A stretch of DNA of 64,000 nt, taken from Alicyclobacillus herbarius DSM 13609 (GTDB lineage Bacteria > Bacillota > Bacilli > Alicyclobacillales > Alicyclobacillaceae). Within the stretch, counting starts at the first letter, position 1. The number at the start of each line of letters is the position of its first letter. Location: assembly GCF_000430585.1 (NCBI RefSeq), contig NZ_AUMH01000001.1, forward strand, positions 1 through 64,000. Direction: 5' to 3'. Positions 9,430-19,500 of this stretch are shown here, one piece after another. The translations under genes were made by a program, and so were the position numbers. The notes beneath the pieces were generated by a model, which had not been told where the DNA came from, ran no database searches, and saw only the letters and a program-made list of their open reading frames with translations.

Positions 9430-11073
9430 TTAGTGCGGGATGGCATTCGGAAATACGTAAGCGTACACGGTTGTGATGATGGCCACGAATAGCACGAGGG
9501 CCACGCTGTGTTTCAGCGTAAACCGGTACAGATCGCCTTCATGGCCAACCAAGCCGGTGGCGGAGGTGCCCACCGCAATCGATTGGGGGGAAATCATTTT
9601 TCCCATGACCCCACCGGCCGAGTTTGCCCCCATTGTGAGGTACGGATTGAGTCCTAGTTGGAGCGCCGTGAGTTTTTGCAGATTGCCGAACAACAGGTCG
9701 GAGGAAGTATCGCTGCCGGTCAGAAAAACGCCAAGCCAACCAAGGAACGGGGCAAAGAACGAGAAGAGCGCGCCCGTTGCGGCTAGGGCCATGGCGATGG
9801 TGGCCGCCATACCCGAGTAGTTGAACAGATAGCCAAACCCGACGACAAACGCAATCGTCAACAAAGGATAAATGAGGCTGCGAAACGTTTCATTCAGGGT
9901 GCGGAACCAATTCGCCCAGGACTGGCCGAGGATAAACTTGGCGACCACTGCGGCCAGGAGGATGGAGGTGCCGGTGGCGCCGAGGATGTCAAGCTTCCAC
10001 TGCGCCGCCAGCGGGGCCGCCTTATTCACAATCGGCGCGGCCTCTGCAACCTTCAGGTGTAAGTCGGGCCAGTTGACGAGAACTGTGGCGTGGGCCAACA
10101 CGTTCTTTACGGCCGGTATCGCCCACAGAATGATGAATAGGCAAAGGACGAGGAACGGAGACCAGGCGCGAAAGATTTCACCGGCCCGCGGGCGCGATGT
10201 TCTTGTCGGCTGCCCTGGGTGAAGTGTCGACAGAGGTTCATCCGGGAACCGCCACACGGTCTTCGGCTGCCAGAAGCGCAGGAGAATCATCAGGCAAAGG
10301 ATGGAGACGATTGCCGCCAAGATGTCGGGGAGTTCCGGCCCGACAAAGTTCGAGACGGCAAACTGTGTGATGGCAAATGAGAGCCCGCAGGTCAGAGCTG
10401 CCGGAAAGACTTCGCGCATGCCGCGCCAGCCGGACATGACGACCATCAGCCAAAACGGAACAATGAGTGACGCAAAAGGCAGGATGCGGCCGACCATTTG
10501 GCTGATGAGCAGCGGACTGGAACCGGTCGCCGTGGCCATGGCGGTGATGGGGATGCCGACCGCGCCAAAGGCGACGGGAGCGGTGTTGGCCAGCAGGCAG
10601 ATACCCGCCGCATACATCGGGTTGAAGCCGAGTCCAGCCAGCATGGCCGCAGCCACCGCCACGGGGGTGCCAAACCCGGATGTGCCTTCTAGGAAGGCAC
10701 CGAAGGAAAACGCGATGAGGAGTGCCTGAATCCGCCGGTCTTCCGACAGGCCCGAAATGGATTGGCGGATGACGTCAAAAAAACCGGTATTGACGGTGAT
10801 GCGGTATAGAAAAACTGCGGCGAAGACAATCCAGCCGATGGGCCAAAGGCCGGTAAACATCCCATAGATGGAGGCTGAAACCGCTTTGTCGAGCGGAAAC
10901 CGGAAGACAATCCAAGCGTCAAGGATGGCCAGGATGACGGTGGAGAGCGCCGCCACATGAGCGCGCATCCGCAGCCCAACTAAAGCGACAAAAAAGTAGA
11001 GAATGGGAATAACAGCAACCAGCGCAGACCAGCCTACACTTCCGGCAATCGGGGTGTACCATTGGGTGAACAT
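9430..11073 (-). CDS. lctP: Lactate/glycolate permease (LctP family)
   Basis: A polytopic membrane protein of 547 residues with about 13 helices. EGTSGFGTPVAVAAAML, LANTAPVAFGAVG and the C-terminal NSAGGVMGKMISPQSIAVG are landmarks of the L-lactate permease family, which imports lactate or glycolate with protons. The start at 11073 follows GGGAGGGGACAGGG and matches the usual family start (MxxQxYxP); an upstream in-frame extension of 22 residues has no such support. It lies 96 bases downstream of glcD on the same strand, so it is likely the last gene of the glc operon and may be mainly a glycolate importer. Confidence 0.93.
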   Translation of the reverse strand: MFTQWYTPIAGSVGWSALVAVIPILYFFVALVGLRMRAHVAALSTVILAILDAWIVFRFPLDKAVSASIYGMFTGLWPIGWIVFAAVFLYRITVNTGFFDVIRQSISGLSEDRRIQALLIAFSFGAFLEGTSGFGTPVAVAAAMLAGLGFNPMYAAGICLLANTAPVAFGAVGIPITAMATATGSSPLLISQMVGRILPFASLIVPFWLMVVMSGWRGMREVFPAALTCGLSFAITQFAVSNFVGPELPDILAAIVSILCLMILLRFWQPKTVWRFPDEPLSTLHPGQPTRTSRPRAGEIFRAWSPFLVLCLFIILWAIPAVKNVLAHATVLVNWPDLHLKVAEAAPIVNKAAPLAAQWKLDILGATGTSILLAAVVAKFILGQSWANWFRTLNETFRSLIYPLLTIAFVVGFGYLFNYSGMAATIAMALAATGALFSFFAPFLGWLGVFLTGSDTSSDLLFGNLQKLTALQLGLNPYLTMGANSAGGVMGKMISPQSIAVGTSATGLVGHEGDLYRFTLKHSVALVLFVAIITTVYAYVFPNAIPH

Positions 11074-11169
11074 CCCTGTCCCCTCCCTGGCGAACGACGC
11101 GTCGCCAATCATCTCCCCTGCGACTGATATGCCGGTCATTTCGGTCGTTATAGATGGAAAGGTGTCTTT

Positions 11170-12600
11170 TCAGAGTGCTAGACTTGCTGCCGCCTGTTTG
11201 ATTTCCACGCAACGCGCCGGACGGGGAATCAGTTTTCCGGGGTTGCAAAGGTCGCCTGGGTTAAACGTTTCCCGCAAGCTCGCTTGCAGCGCCAACTCGG
11301 GCGCGTGGAACAGATACCCCATCTCGTGGATTTTCTCGATGCCGACGCCATGCTCGCCGGTGATGCTGCCGCCGACATCGACACACAACTGGAGGATGCG
11401 CCGGCCTAACTGGGTGGCTTGTTCGGTCTGACCGGGGATGCGCGCATCGTAGCAGATAAGCGGGTGCAGGTTGCCGTCCCCGGCGTGGAATACGTTCGCA
11501 ACACGTAGTCCTGCTTCTTCGCTGTACTTTGCAATCGTTTTGAGGACCTCTGTCAGGCGCGTGCGCGGAATCACCCCGTCTTGCACCATATAATCCGGAG
11601 AGATGCGGCCGATGGCAGGGAACGCCATCTTGCGGCTGCTCCACCACAGCGCACGTTCGGCCTCGTCGCGGGCAATGTGGACGGATCGGACATGGTGTCT
11701 ACGACAGACCTCGACGACACGGTTCGCCAATTCATCGACGCCGGCTGCCAAACCGTCGACCTCAATCAACAGCACTGCTTCGATGTCCGGTGGATAGCCG
11801 ACATGGTAGCGGCTCTTGTCGACCGCCTGCATGGCTAGTTGATCCATCATCTCGCAGGCAGCCGGGATGATGCCAGCGGCGATGATGCCGGACACGGTAT
11901 CTGAGGCGTCTTCCACCCGGTCAAACCAGGCCATGACCGTTTTTACCGCTTGCGGCTTTTTCAAGATGCGGACCGTAATTTCTGTGGCAATTCCAAGCGT
12001 TCCTTCGGATCCGACAAACAGGCCCAGCAGGTCAAGCCCCAGGGGGTCACCGAACGGTTCGCCTAGCTCCATCACTTCGCCATCAGGTAGTACAACCTTG
12101 GCGGCAACTACGTGATTGGTCGTTACGCCGTACTTTAAACAATGCGATCCGCCCGCGTTTTCGGCCAGGTTGCCGCCAATGGTGCAGACGGATTGACTGG
12201 ATGGGTCGGGGGCGTAATAAAATCCTTGAGCGGCTACGCGCTTCGTCAATTCGAGGTTGACGAAACCGGGCTGCACCGTTGCACGCTGGTTCACAAAGTC
12301 GACATGGAGTAATTTGTCCATCTTCGCCAGGCTGATGACCACCTCGTTGTGCAACGGGGTGGCGCCCCCACTGAGCCCGGTTCCGGCTCCGCGCGGAAGA
12401 AACGGAACGCCCGCGTTGGACAGACAGCGGACCACCTTGACGACCTGCTCCGTGTCGACGGGGAGGACAACGGCGGAAGGTCGGCCGGATTGGGCGACAT
12501 AGGCGTCGCACTCGTACGCAGTAAGCTGCCTCGGATTGGAGATGAGTCCTTTCGGCCCGACGATGCGCTCGAGCTCGCGCAGGAGACCATCGGTCAACAC
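11170..12600 (-). CDS. glcD: Glycolate oxidase FAD subunit GlcD
   Basis: A 476-residue FAD-linked oxidase. The PCMH-type FAD-binding segment LPRGAGTGLSGGA is near residue 70, and NAGGSHCLKYGVT, VGSEGTLGI, HAGDGNLHP and the C-terminal GEHGVGIEK follow, the standard GlcD/D-lactate dehydrogenase set. With GlcE and GlcF it oxidises glycolate to glyoxylate at the membrane and feeds electrons to the quinone pool. The start is GTG with a GGAGGAG site. It overlaps the end of glcF by seven bases. D-lactate could also be a substrate of the family, but the three-subunit layout favours glycolate. Confidence 0.94.
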   Translation of the reverse strand: MLTDGLLRELERIVGPKGLISNPRQLTAYECDAYVAQSGRPSAVVLPVDTEQVVKVVRCLSNAGVPFLPRGAGTGLSGGATPLHNEVVISLAKMDKLLHVDFVNQRATVQPGFVNLELTKRVAAQGFYYAPDPSSQSVCTIGGNLAENAGGSHCLKYGVTTNHVVAAKVVLPDGEVMELGEPFGDPLGLDLLGLFVGSEGTLGIATEITVRILKKPQAVKTVMAWFDRVEDASDTVSGIIAAGIIPAACEMMDQLAMQAVDKSRYHVGYPPDIEAVLLIEVDGLAAGVDELANRVVEVCRRHHVRSVHIARDEAERALWWSSRKMAFPAIGRISPDYMVQDGVIPRTRLTEVLKTIAKYSEEAGLRVANVFHAGDGNLHPLICYDARIPGQTEQATQLGRRILQLCVDVGGSITGEHGVGIEKIHEMGYLFHAPELALQASLRETFNPGDLCNPGKLIPRPARCVEIKQAAASLAL

Positions 12601-13970
12601 GTTTGCTCCTCCCTTCGATACGCCTCATCCAACAGCTGCACGGTGTGTAGGACGTCGAGATTCACGCCCCGCCGATAGACACCTAGGCGGATTTGCAGCA
12701 TACATCCGGGATTGCCCATGACCACAGCGTCTACGTCCTCCGGGATGTCGTCCATCTTACGCTCTAAAAGTTGATTGGCCATCTCTGGGTGGGTGAGGTT
12801 ATAAATCCCCGCACTGCCGCAGCACCGTTCCGAATCGGGCAGTGGGACCATGTTCAAGCCAGGGATGGACGTCAAGACTTCCCTGGGTTGACGGCGGATC
12901 CCTTGGGCATGGCAGAGGTGGCACGCATCGTGGTAGGTGATGGTCCGCTCCAGGCGTGCGCGGGGAGCCGTAAACCCGGCCTCGACCAGGACTTCCGTCA
13001 CGTCGCGCACCCGCGCGGCAAACCGTTCCGCCTTGGCGAGCATCTCTGGGTCCTCGCGGAACAGCTCCGGATACTCCTTGAGGGCCGCTCCACAACCCGC
13101 AGCGTTGACGACGATGTAGTCGGCGTCCGACGCGAGGAACGACTCGATATTTTGGCGGGCGAGTAAACGCGCCTGATCCCGGTCCCCAGCGTGGACATGC
13201 AGTGCCCCACAACAGACCTGCGATTTGGGCACTCGGACGCGCATCCGGTTGCGGTTTAAGACGCGGGCTGTAGCCTGATTGATGTCGGAAAAAAAGACGT
13301 CCATAACACAACCCGTAAATAGTGCGGCGGTCGCTTTGTAGGTTGTATCCGGTTGCGTGTCTGTGGGCTCTACGACCTCCGGCAGGTCCAGCAGTGCCGG
13401 ACGCTTGGACACGGGGGGTAACACGGCTTCCATCTCGCGTACATGAGCGGGGAGAATGTGAAGTATCCGTAGACGCCTGGCCATCGGCTGTAAACCGGAT
13501 TTTTGGTAGACGCGCAAGAGTCGGCGCAGTGCGCGCAGACGGCGCGGATGCGCGAATACTCCGCGTAGGAACAGCCGCTCCAGGCGGTTGCTCTCTCCAG
13601 TGTGATCGGCCGCTTGATGGAACTGCCCGCGGGCCTTTTCAATCAGCGCTCCGACCTCGACGCCGGATGGGCAGACACTCTCACACGCCCGGCAATCCAG
13701 GCAAGTGAAGACAGGGTCTTGCAGGCCGTCTGCCAAGGTCAGGGTTCCTTCTGCTGCTTGCTTGATGAGATAGACACGACCGCGGGGAGACAGGTTTTCA
13801 TCGGAGGTCTCTTGATAGGTTGGGCACACCTCCAGACAAAAGCCGCAATGCACGCAGGCCGAATACCTTTCGACGTCGGGTGCGTCGCGGTAGACAAAGG
13901 CGCTGCTTGACGAGGTCAGCGACCCATGCTGCGCCTGCATGACTTCATCTCGTGTCTCCGTGGTGCTCAA
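12594..13970 (-). CDS. glcF: Glycolate oxidase iron-sulfur subunit GlcF
   Basis: A 458-residue subunit with two 4Fe-4S cluster motifs in the first hundred residues (CVHCGFCLEVCP and CLDCRACESVCP) and two CCG-type domains (QVCCGALHVHAGD and ERCCGSAGIYN) for further cofactor binding. It passes electrons from the FAD subunits to quinone. The start was set at TTG 13970: an AGGAGG lies nine bases upstream and the TTG overlaps the glcE stop as TTGA. A longer open frame runs on into glcE but has no family similarity. An ATG ten codons later is the only alternative. Confidence 0.93.
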   Translation of the reverse strand: MSTTETRDEVMQAQHGSLTSSSSAFVYRDAPDVERYSACVHCGFCLEVCPTYQETSDENLSPRGRVYLIKQAAEGTLTLADGLQDPVFTCLDCRACESVCPSGVEVGALIEKARGQFHQAADHTGESNRLERLFLRGVFAHPRRLRALRRLLRVYQKSGLQPMARRLRILHILPAHVREMEAVLPPVSKRPALLDLPEVVEPTDTQPDTTYKATAALFTGCVMDVFFSDINQATARVLNRNRMRVRVPKSQVCCGALHVHAGDRDQARLLARQNIESFLASDADYIVVNAAGCGAALKEYPELFREDPEMLAKAERFAARVRDVTEVLVEAGFTAPRARLERTITYHDACHLCHAQGIRRQPREVLTSIPGLNMVPLPDSERCCGSAGIYNLTHPEMANQLLERKMDDIPEDVDAVVMGNPGCMLQIRLGVYRRGVNLDVLHTVQLLDEAYRREEQTC

Positions 13971-15307
13971 GACGACATCCCTCCTGCGTATGGGTCTGGA
14001 AACTGGGCCCCCTCGGCCTGAAAGACCTGTCGGACGGCCGCTTGCAGCCGTCGTTCCGCGAGGCCAAGGCGCGGACTGTCGAAAACCGGAAAAGCGCGCC
14101 GGATGGCCGTCGGTGCCGTTTCCAGGACAGTCGCCGCATTGCGCTTGCGGGCTGCCGCACGCAACTCCTCCAGCAGTAGTATGATGTTTTCCGTCTTCTC
14201 GGTGCGAACGCGGACACGTCCCACTCCAACCGGCAGGCTTGCAGTCAGATATGGCGGCAAGTTTTGCCGAGTCAACACCTGCGCCCACTCCTGCAGGATG
14301 AACATCAGGTCGGAAGGGGGGCACTGCACCCGCAGGACGCATTCCGGGTTTGCCCAGCGTTCTCCGTGTTCTACCCAGAACTGCTCGACCTCATTGCTGG
14401 AAAAGACTTTTGCTTGCATCCCTAGGTCGGCGGCCAAGAGGAGCAACTGTTCTGTCTGGAACTCGGCCGCTTCACGGTTTTCGTGGCAATCCACCGCAAG
14501 CCACCAATCGCCCCCTTCTCCATCGGGCGTCCCTTCATGGGTCTCTGCGGTGTGGATAGCTTCACAAGCGCTCGGCAGCAACGGAGAGTCCATCACCCGT
14601 GCACGGGCGCGATCGACTTGATACATACTGCCGCGCAGTAGACACATGGCTCGGTGGAGGGGAAGCGGTTTCAACTTGAACGTGCATTCGCTGATAAACC
14701 CGAGACTCCCGCGACTGCCTACTAGCAGTTTGGTCACGTCGTATCCAGCCACGTTTTTTACGACTTTGCCGCCCAGACGAACGACTCGCCCATCGGCCAA
14801 AACCACCCGTGCCCCAATGAGCAGGTCGCGCAGAGTCCCGTACAGGATACGGTGAGGACCTGACAGACCGGCGCTTACGACGCCTCCTATGGTCGCCCGC
14901 GGCGAGCAAGGGGGGTCTATCGGCAGCATTTGCCCATGGTTGGCCAGGTGTGCCTGCAGCCGGCTAAGCGGTGTGCCGGATTGTACGGTTACCACCATGT
15001 CGGCGGGCGAATAGTCGACAATTTGACAGAGCTGCGTGCTTTCCAGCAAGATTTCGACGCGGCTGGGTACCGCCCCGCAGTCGAGGTGTGTGCCCGCACC
15101 TATCGGCACGACGGACCAATCTTCATCCGTGGCCATCTGCAAAAGCTGAGCGACGGTCGATTCGTCGGGAGGGGCCGCGATGACGACAGGGGTGGTTTGA
15201 TCCGTCAGCCGTCGCGCCAGTGTGTCGTCCACACGGACGTGCTGCTGGCCGATGACCTCAGAGACAGCTGTTGCAATGCACATATGCCGCTGGTCTCCCG
15301 CTTCCAT
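13967..15307 (-). CDS. glcE: Glycolate oxidase FAD-binding subunit GlcE
   Basis: A 446-residue FAD-binding subunit. VVPIGAGTHLDCG is the FAD-binding loop, followed by ATIGGVVSAGLSGPHRILYGT and GGKVVKNVAGYDVTKLLVGSRGSLG, all hallmarks of GlcE. It is the first gene of the operon glcE-glcF-glcD-lctP, and its stop overlaps the glcF start. The ATG at 15307 lies 13 bases after GGAGG; a second ATG eight codons in also has a GGGAG upstream, so the exact start is open. A decayed copy of its first codons lies about 0.9 kb upstream (see 16131). Confidence 0.93.
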   Translation of the reverse strand: MEAGDQRHMCIATAVSEVIGQQHVRVDDTLARRLTDQTTPVVIAAPPDESTVAQLLQMATDEDWSVVPIGAGTHLDCGAVPSRVEILLESTQLCQIVDYSPADMVVTVQSGTPLSRLQAHLANHGQMLPIDPPCSPRATIGGVVSAGLSGPHRILYGTLRDLLIGARVVLADGRVVRLGGKVVKNVAGYDVTKLLVGSRGSLGFISECTFKLKPLPLHRAMCLLRGSMYQVDRARARVMDSPLLPSACEAIHTAETHEGTPDGEGGDWWLAVDCHENREAAEFQTEQLLLLAADLGMQAKVFSSNEVEQFWVEHGERWANPECVLRVQCPPSDLMFILQEWAQVLTRQNLPPYLTASLPVGVGRVRVRTEKTENIILLLEELRAAARKRNAATVLETAPTAIRRAFPVFDSPRLGLAERRLQAAVRQVFQAEGAQFPDPYAGGMSS

Positions 15308-15350
15308 CTGTCACTTGAGCCTCCCTTGTCAAGTAACCTTCGTCCTATCT

Positions 15351-15367
15351 GTTCTATTATGCAGAAC
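15351..15367 (-). promoter_or_regulatory. Probable IclR-family operator over the glc operon promoter
   Basis: The 17-mer GTTCTATTATGCAGAAC has GTTCT/AGAAC dyad arms and differs at only three positions from the perfect palindrome in front of malate synthase. On the minus strand it contains CATAAT, a likely -10 box for glcE, so binding would block transcription. Confidence 0.72.
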
Positions 15368-15572
15368 TGCGTTCCGTGATACCGGTACAGAACTCAAATG
15401 TCGATGTACCGGCCAGGAAATTGGTTTATGAATATGGTAACATTGAATTGTCCGATTATCCAGTCTCTAGACGAGCTCCTCATGACAAATTGGGCATGTT
15501 TCGTTGAACCAGGACATGACTATGTTCCACGTGCTTATCAATCTCCCTAAAAATATGAGAGGAACATGGTGA

Positions 15573-16001
15573 TTTCGGAAGGGAGCCACGTATTACATTT
15601 CGTCCGGAGAAATGCAGGGTTCCGATCAACCCTTTGAGCCATTGGAGAAGCACAGCCACATCCACTTTGGGGCCGTGAACGTGGAAGTCCTGGAGATGCC
15701 TACGCCCGGGCATATGCCAGGTAGCACATCGTTCCTGGTCAATCGTAAGTTTCTGCTGTCCGGAGACACCATATTTGTTGACGGTTTGGGCCGACCGGAT
15801 TTGGATGGGAAAGCCAAAGAGTGGGGACAGGCTCTGTGCGATACCGTCTTCAAGAAAATTGAATACTTACCGGATGATGTGTTGGTCTTGCCGGCTCACT
15901 ATTCGGACATCAAGGAAATCAATGACAACGGCTCTGTGGGAGCAACCCTTGAAGACATTCGTCGCAGTAACGAGATTATGCGGACAACGGATCGAGTATG
16001 A
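15573..16001 (+). pseudogene. Metallo-beta-lactamase-fold hydrolase, N-terminally truncated remnant
   Basis: The readable frame runs from 15573 after a stop at 15570 and gives about 142 residues. It reads GATYYISSGEMQGSD, then TPGHMPGSTSFLV, LLSGDTIFVDGLGRPDLDGK and LPAHYSD, the second half of a metallo-hydrolase of the persulfide-dioxygenase/YrkH-like kind. The first half, which would hold the HxHxDH zinc motif, is absent, and a usual C-terminal extension is missing too. An ATG at 15612 lies in the frame but has no ribosome site. It is best read as a decayed gene. Confidence 0.75.
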
Positions 16002-16130
16002 ACCCAAAATCCCCTGGTGGGCTACTTCCTCCCCTGTAAGGTGTCGTCAGACTAAGGTGACCGTCTATGGAGTTGACGTTTCGTCCGAAATATTGAGCTT
16101 CTTGAGAGGCGGGGTGTCAGTCGACAAGGA

Positions 16131-16206
16131 TTGATTGATCCGTCAGTCGCCGCGCCAACACGTCTTCCAGACGGAAGTGCTGCTGACCGATAAACCTCAG
16201 AGATGT
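16131..16206 (-). pseudogene. Decayed fragment of a second glcE N-terminus
   Basis: On the minus strand this stretch aligns with the start of glcE (15195-15272) at roughly four fifths identity. The fragment translates as ISEV, then, after a one-base insertion, IGQQHFRLEDVLARRLTDQ; intact glcE reads ISEVIGQQHVRVDDTLARRLTDQ. Similarity stops at both edges. It is a scrap of a duplicated or replaced glcE. Confidence 0.8.
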
Positions 16207-16338
16207 CCATCGATTGATTGCGAACACGTGAATCGCTGCTCACCCTTTCTACATTGAAGAGTTCGTAAAGCGCCTTTGCATACCTCAATTCACGAGAAAG
16301 TCTACAAGCAAACTTGAGCCCCCGAACGGGGAGCGGAT

Positions 16339-16367
16339 TTGAGATTGAACTAATATGTATTTTATAG
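16339..16367 (+). promoter_or_regulatory. Possible sigma-A promoter for the M14 peptidase operon
   Basis: TTGAGA at 16339-16344 and TTATAG at 16362-16367 are separated by 17 bases in a locally AT-rich stretch. The distance to the M14 start would leave a leader of about 210 bases. Support is only by consensus match. Confidence 0.35.
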
Positions 16368-16517
16368 CCTTTCCTCCAAGGGCGGTGTCGTGTATGCTTA
16401 GATTGTTTAACCCCAAAGGTGCTCGTTCCTGGCTTGAAATGTGTTTAGACTCCGCCGAGCAGGGAGCGACTTTCCAATTATTTAGGTCCACGATGTGGAA
16501 TAAACTTTCGGAGTCCG

Positions 16518-16542
16518 GAATGATTCAAGGTTCGAATCATTC
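16518..16542 (+). repeat. 9-bp perfect inverted repeat in the M14 gene leader
   Basis: Arms GAATGATTC and GAATCATTC flank a 7-base loop, 42 bases before the M14 start codon. There is no T-run, so an operator or RNA hairpin is more likely than a terminator. Confidence 0.7.
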
Positions 16543-16584
16543 TCCCGTCCCGACTTTGGACGCGGGGAAAGGAGCGAACATTTC

Positions 16585-19500
16585 ATGGATGGATTTTGGA
16601 GTACAGGGGGAATCTTTGCCTCGCGCGAGAATCACTTGGTTCCGCGCGGGTTGCGTAGGCGCATCACCATTCCTTCGCACCGTACAATCTGGGAGACGGC
16701 TGCGATTGTCGAGGTGGCAGCAAGGATCGGATTCCACCTGGCCGAACTGCGGGAACCATTTTTCGATTCCCTGTTTGTGTTCGACCGGCTCGACGACGCG
16801 GATGCCGGCAATTCGGTCGAAGGCGGCGTGCACCTCGTACTCGGAACCGATGAAGTCTGGTTGACCCAGGTCCTCGGCGATGGGGTTCAACCGTTGTTGC
16901 GCATGCGTGGCGAAAGCTCTGAGGATAGGGGAATCGTTTACCCTTATCGCGACGAGGGAAAGACGATTGTGGTCGTGACGGGAACGAAGCCCGAGACGAC
17001 CTTGCTGGCTGCGCGCTACCTCGTGACCAACGGGTTTGGGGAGAAAATCGACATCGACCATCCTGTCATTTTCATTTCCCCGGAACAGGCGCCACAAAGG
17101 TTGCGGCCGGAGCTGGAGGATTGGCCACCCAAGAGCAACTTCTCGCTTCACAATGTGTTTACCACGGAGGGCATCTATCACACCTCGGATGGGGATGTGC
17201 ATCCATCCCTGGACGTGACGTTCCTCTTGAACGAGACGAAAAGGATTTCGGGCGAAGCGTGCAGAAACCCGGGCGCGGTGTATGGAGCATCAAACGAGGA
17301 GATGATTGCCGCCGTCGAATTGGCTGTCCGCATGGCCATGTCTGCAGGCAGTATGACCTTTCCAGTGACGTGTTGCCCCGGGGAAGAGACAGGGATGCCC
17401 GGATTGCTCGTATCCATTTGCCTGCGTGAAGACAGCGTTTACGGGTGGTCCGCAGAACTGGCGGAAGACAGGGTTCTCACATGTCTTCATATCACGGGCG
17501 GAAAAGACAAGCTGGTTAGTGGCGTTCGCGAGATCATTCGCGATTGGTTCGATCCGCCAGACATTTGGCACGGCGACACGTGGCGGCAGCGCTTCGCCAT
17601 GCTGCGGAGCCCGAGCCGGGATGTCCACGCGCGCGCCCAGTTGGCGATGATGGCGTTTGTGCAAAGGACCAATGGAAGGGTCACGGAGATACGTGTTCCG
17701 GCTCACCTGGCACAGCCCGCGGAATTCTGGGACGCGACGGGAGTGCCGACCGTTCACATTGAGCAGACCGCTCCGGCGTGGACACTCGAGTGGGCCGACC
17801 CCGGAGAGATGAGGGATATGGAAGAGTTCGTAGAAAAATTCTTTCGAGGACGAAGGGCCGGGGACGTCGAGAAAAGGCCGTTTACCATCGAGATCGTAAC
17901 CACGGTCAGCGCGTCGACGTTCGTATCCTTCGCGGAGCGCATGCGGGAAAGGCTCCGCAATACCTTCGGGGTGCAGGTTCACTTTGTCTACCGCAACGCA
18001 AATAAGTCCGGCTTACACTGGTTTATGCACGAGGTGCTGCCGGAGTTGCGGCGAGTCAAGGGACTTCATTCCGTTGAGGTGGCCGCGCGGGCATTCCGAC
18101 CGGACGTGAAATACCTCGATCGCCCGTACCGGTTCCTGCAAGACCTCTATCCGGCGGACGAGCTATTGGTGGCGGAAATCGGGATTCCGAAAGATCGGAT
18201 TCACCTGCGCCTGCTGGAGGAGGGTGCCGCGCCGATGTTCCAGGTTCGGGCATTTGATGCGCATGGCCTGCCGCTTGGTACCTGGACCTGGGAAGGATGG
18301 ACCGAGACGGCGCTGTACATGCCCGAGAAACCTGAGCTGGGACGAGTGCTCGTGCCGGCCGCCGGGTGCCGCATCTATGAGGGGAACCTGGACACGCCCG
18401 TCGCGAGCCAATCCTTTGCCACAAACCCGTTCCGGTTTTGGAAGTGGTACCAGTCCGTCCTGCCACAGATTGAGCGTCGTCCGGACTTGCATGAAGGGAC
18501 GCCGAAGTTCATGCAGCTGGAGTGCCACGTCACACTGGACGCCGAGGACGAGGAGATTCCATACAGGGAGGAGGTCAACTCTTGTCTCGAAGCGCTGCAC
18601 GAGGATATCTATTTCTACTCGCTGCACGCGTTCTATGAATACGGGCTCTCCGTCTCCGACTTGACCTGGAACGCGCCGGGTGGCATCCTGCCGTTCATCC
18701 ACGCTGAACCGGGCTGCACGCCGCATGCCATCATCAAACTGTACACCTTCCCGACGGTGGATGAAATCACCATCGTGTCCGGCGACACGAAGCGCGTAGT
18801 TCGCCCCATGGACAGGCGGGTTCTCGAAGGTGCCCGCATCATTCGGCTGACCTGCGATGACGGGGGGCGCCATTTTACCGTAGCTGGCGTCACAGAAGCG
18901 GAGTTGGCCAGGGGATTGGAGACATGGCTGGGGGCGGCCGCGGATTCCGACGGGAATGCGGACCATCCGCGCGGTCTAGGGCGGAACGCGGAGGGGACTC
19001 TGTTGCGGGGTTCCGCGATCGACGATTCGATGGTCGACAAGGTCATCCTCGTCAACCAGGATGTGGCCCAGTGGTTGGACCGCAACCGCGGAACCATTCC
19101 CGGCCGGGCTATACGCCTCGACTACTCGTTCCAAGGGGAGTGGATCTGGTTCGTCGAGCTGTACGCTGGACGCCGGGAGAGAAGCATTTCGTCTCCCGTC
19201 AAGCACTCGCTGTACAAGCCGACGCTGTTCATCAATGCGCGACATCATGCGAATGAGGTGTCTAGTACGAACGCGGCCTTGCGGCTGGTGCGGGATGTGG
19301 CAGATGACGGGCGCGTGCTGGAATTCGTCAATCTCGTGCTGGTCCCGCTGGAAAACGTGGACGGAGCAAACCTGCACTTCAGGATGGCTTCGGAGCACCC
19401 GAAGTGGAAGCTGCACGCGGCTAGGTACAACGCGTGTGGCCTGGAGTTTCAGGAATATCGTTTCCACCCCGACACGATGTTTGGCGAGAGCCGCGTCTAC

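Larger units (their letters stand above)
16002..16584. other. 583-bp decayed and regulatory stretch before the M14 gene
   Basis: No intact gene is visible. The stretch holds a frameshifted scrap of glcE on the minus strand (16131-16206), an AT-rich promoter-like segment near 16340-16370 and a hairpin near 16518-16542. A short frame at about 16056-16100 reads VTVYGVDVSSEILSF, faintly like an IS110 transposase N-terminus, but it is too short to call. Confidence 0.6.

Noticed and set aside
16050-16134. VTVYGVDVSSEILSF, faintly like the start of an IS110 transposase
   Set aside because: Only about 15 residues resemble it, and no further transposase sequence or inverted ends are seen.
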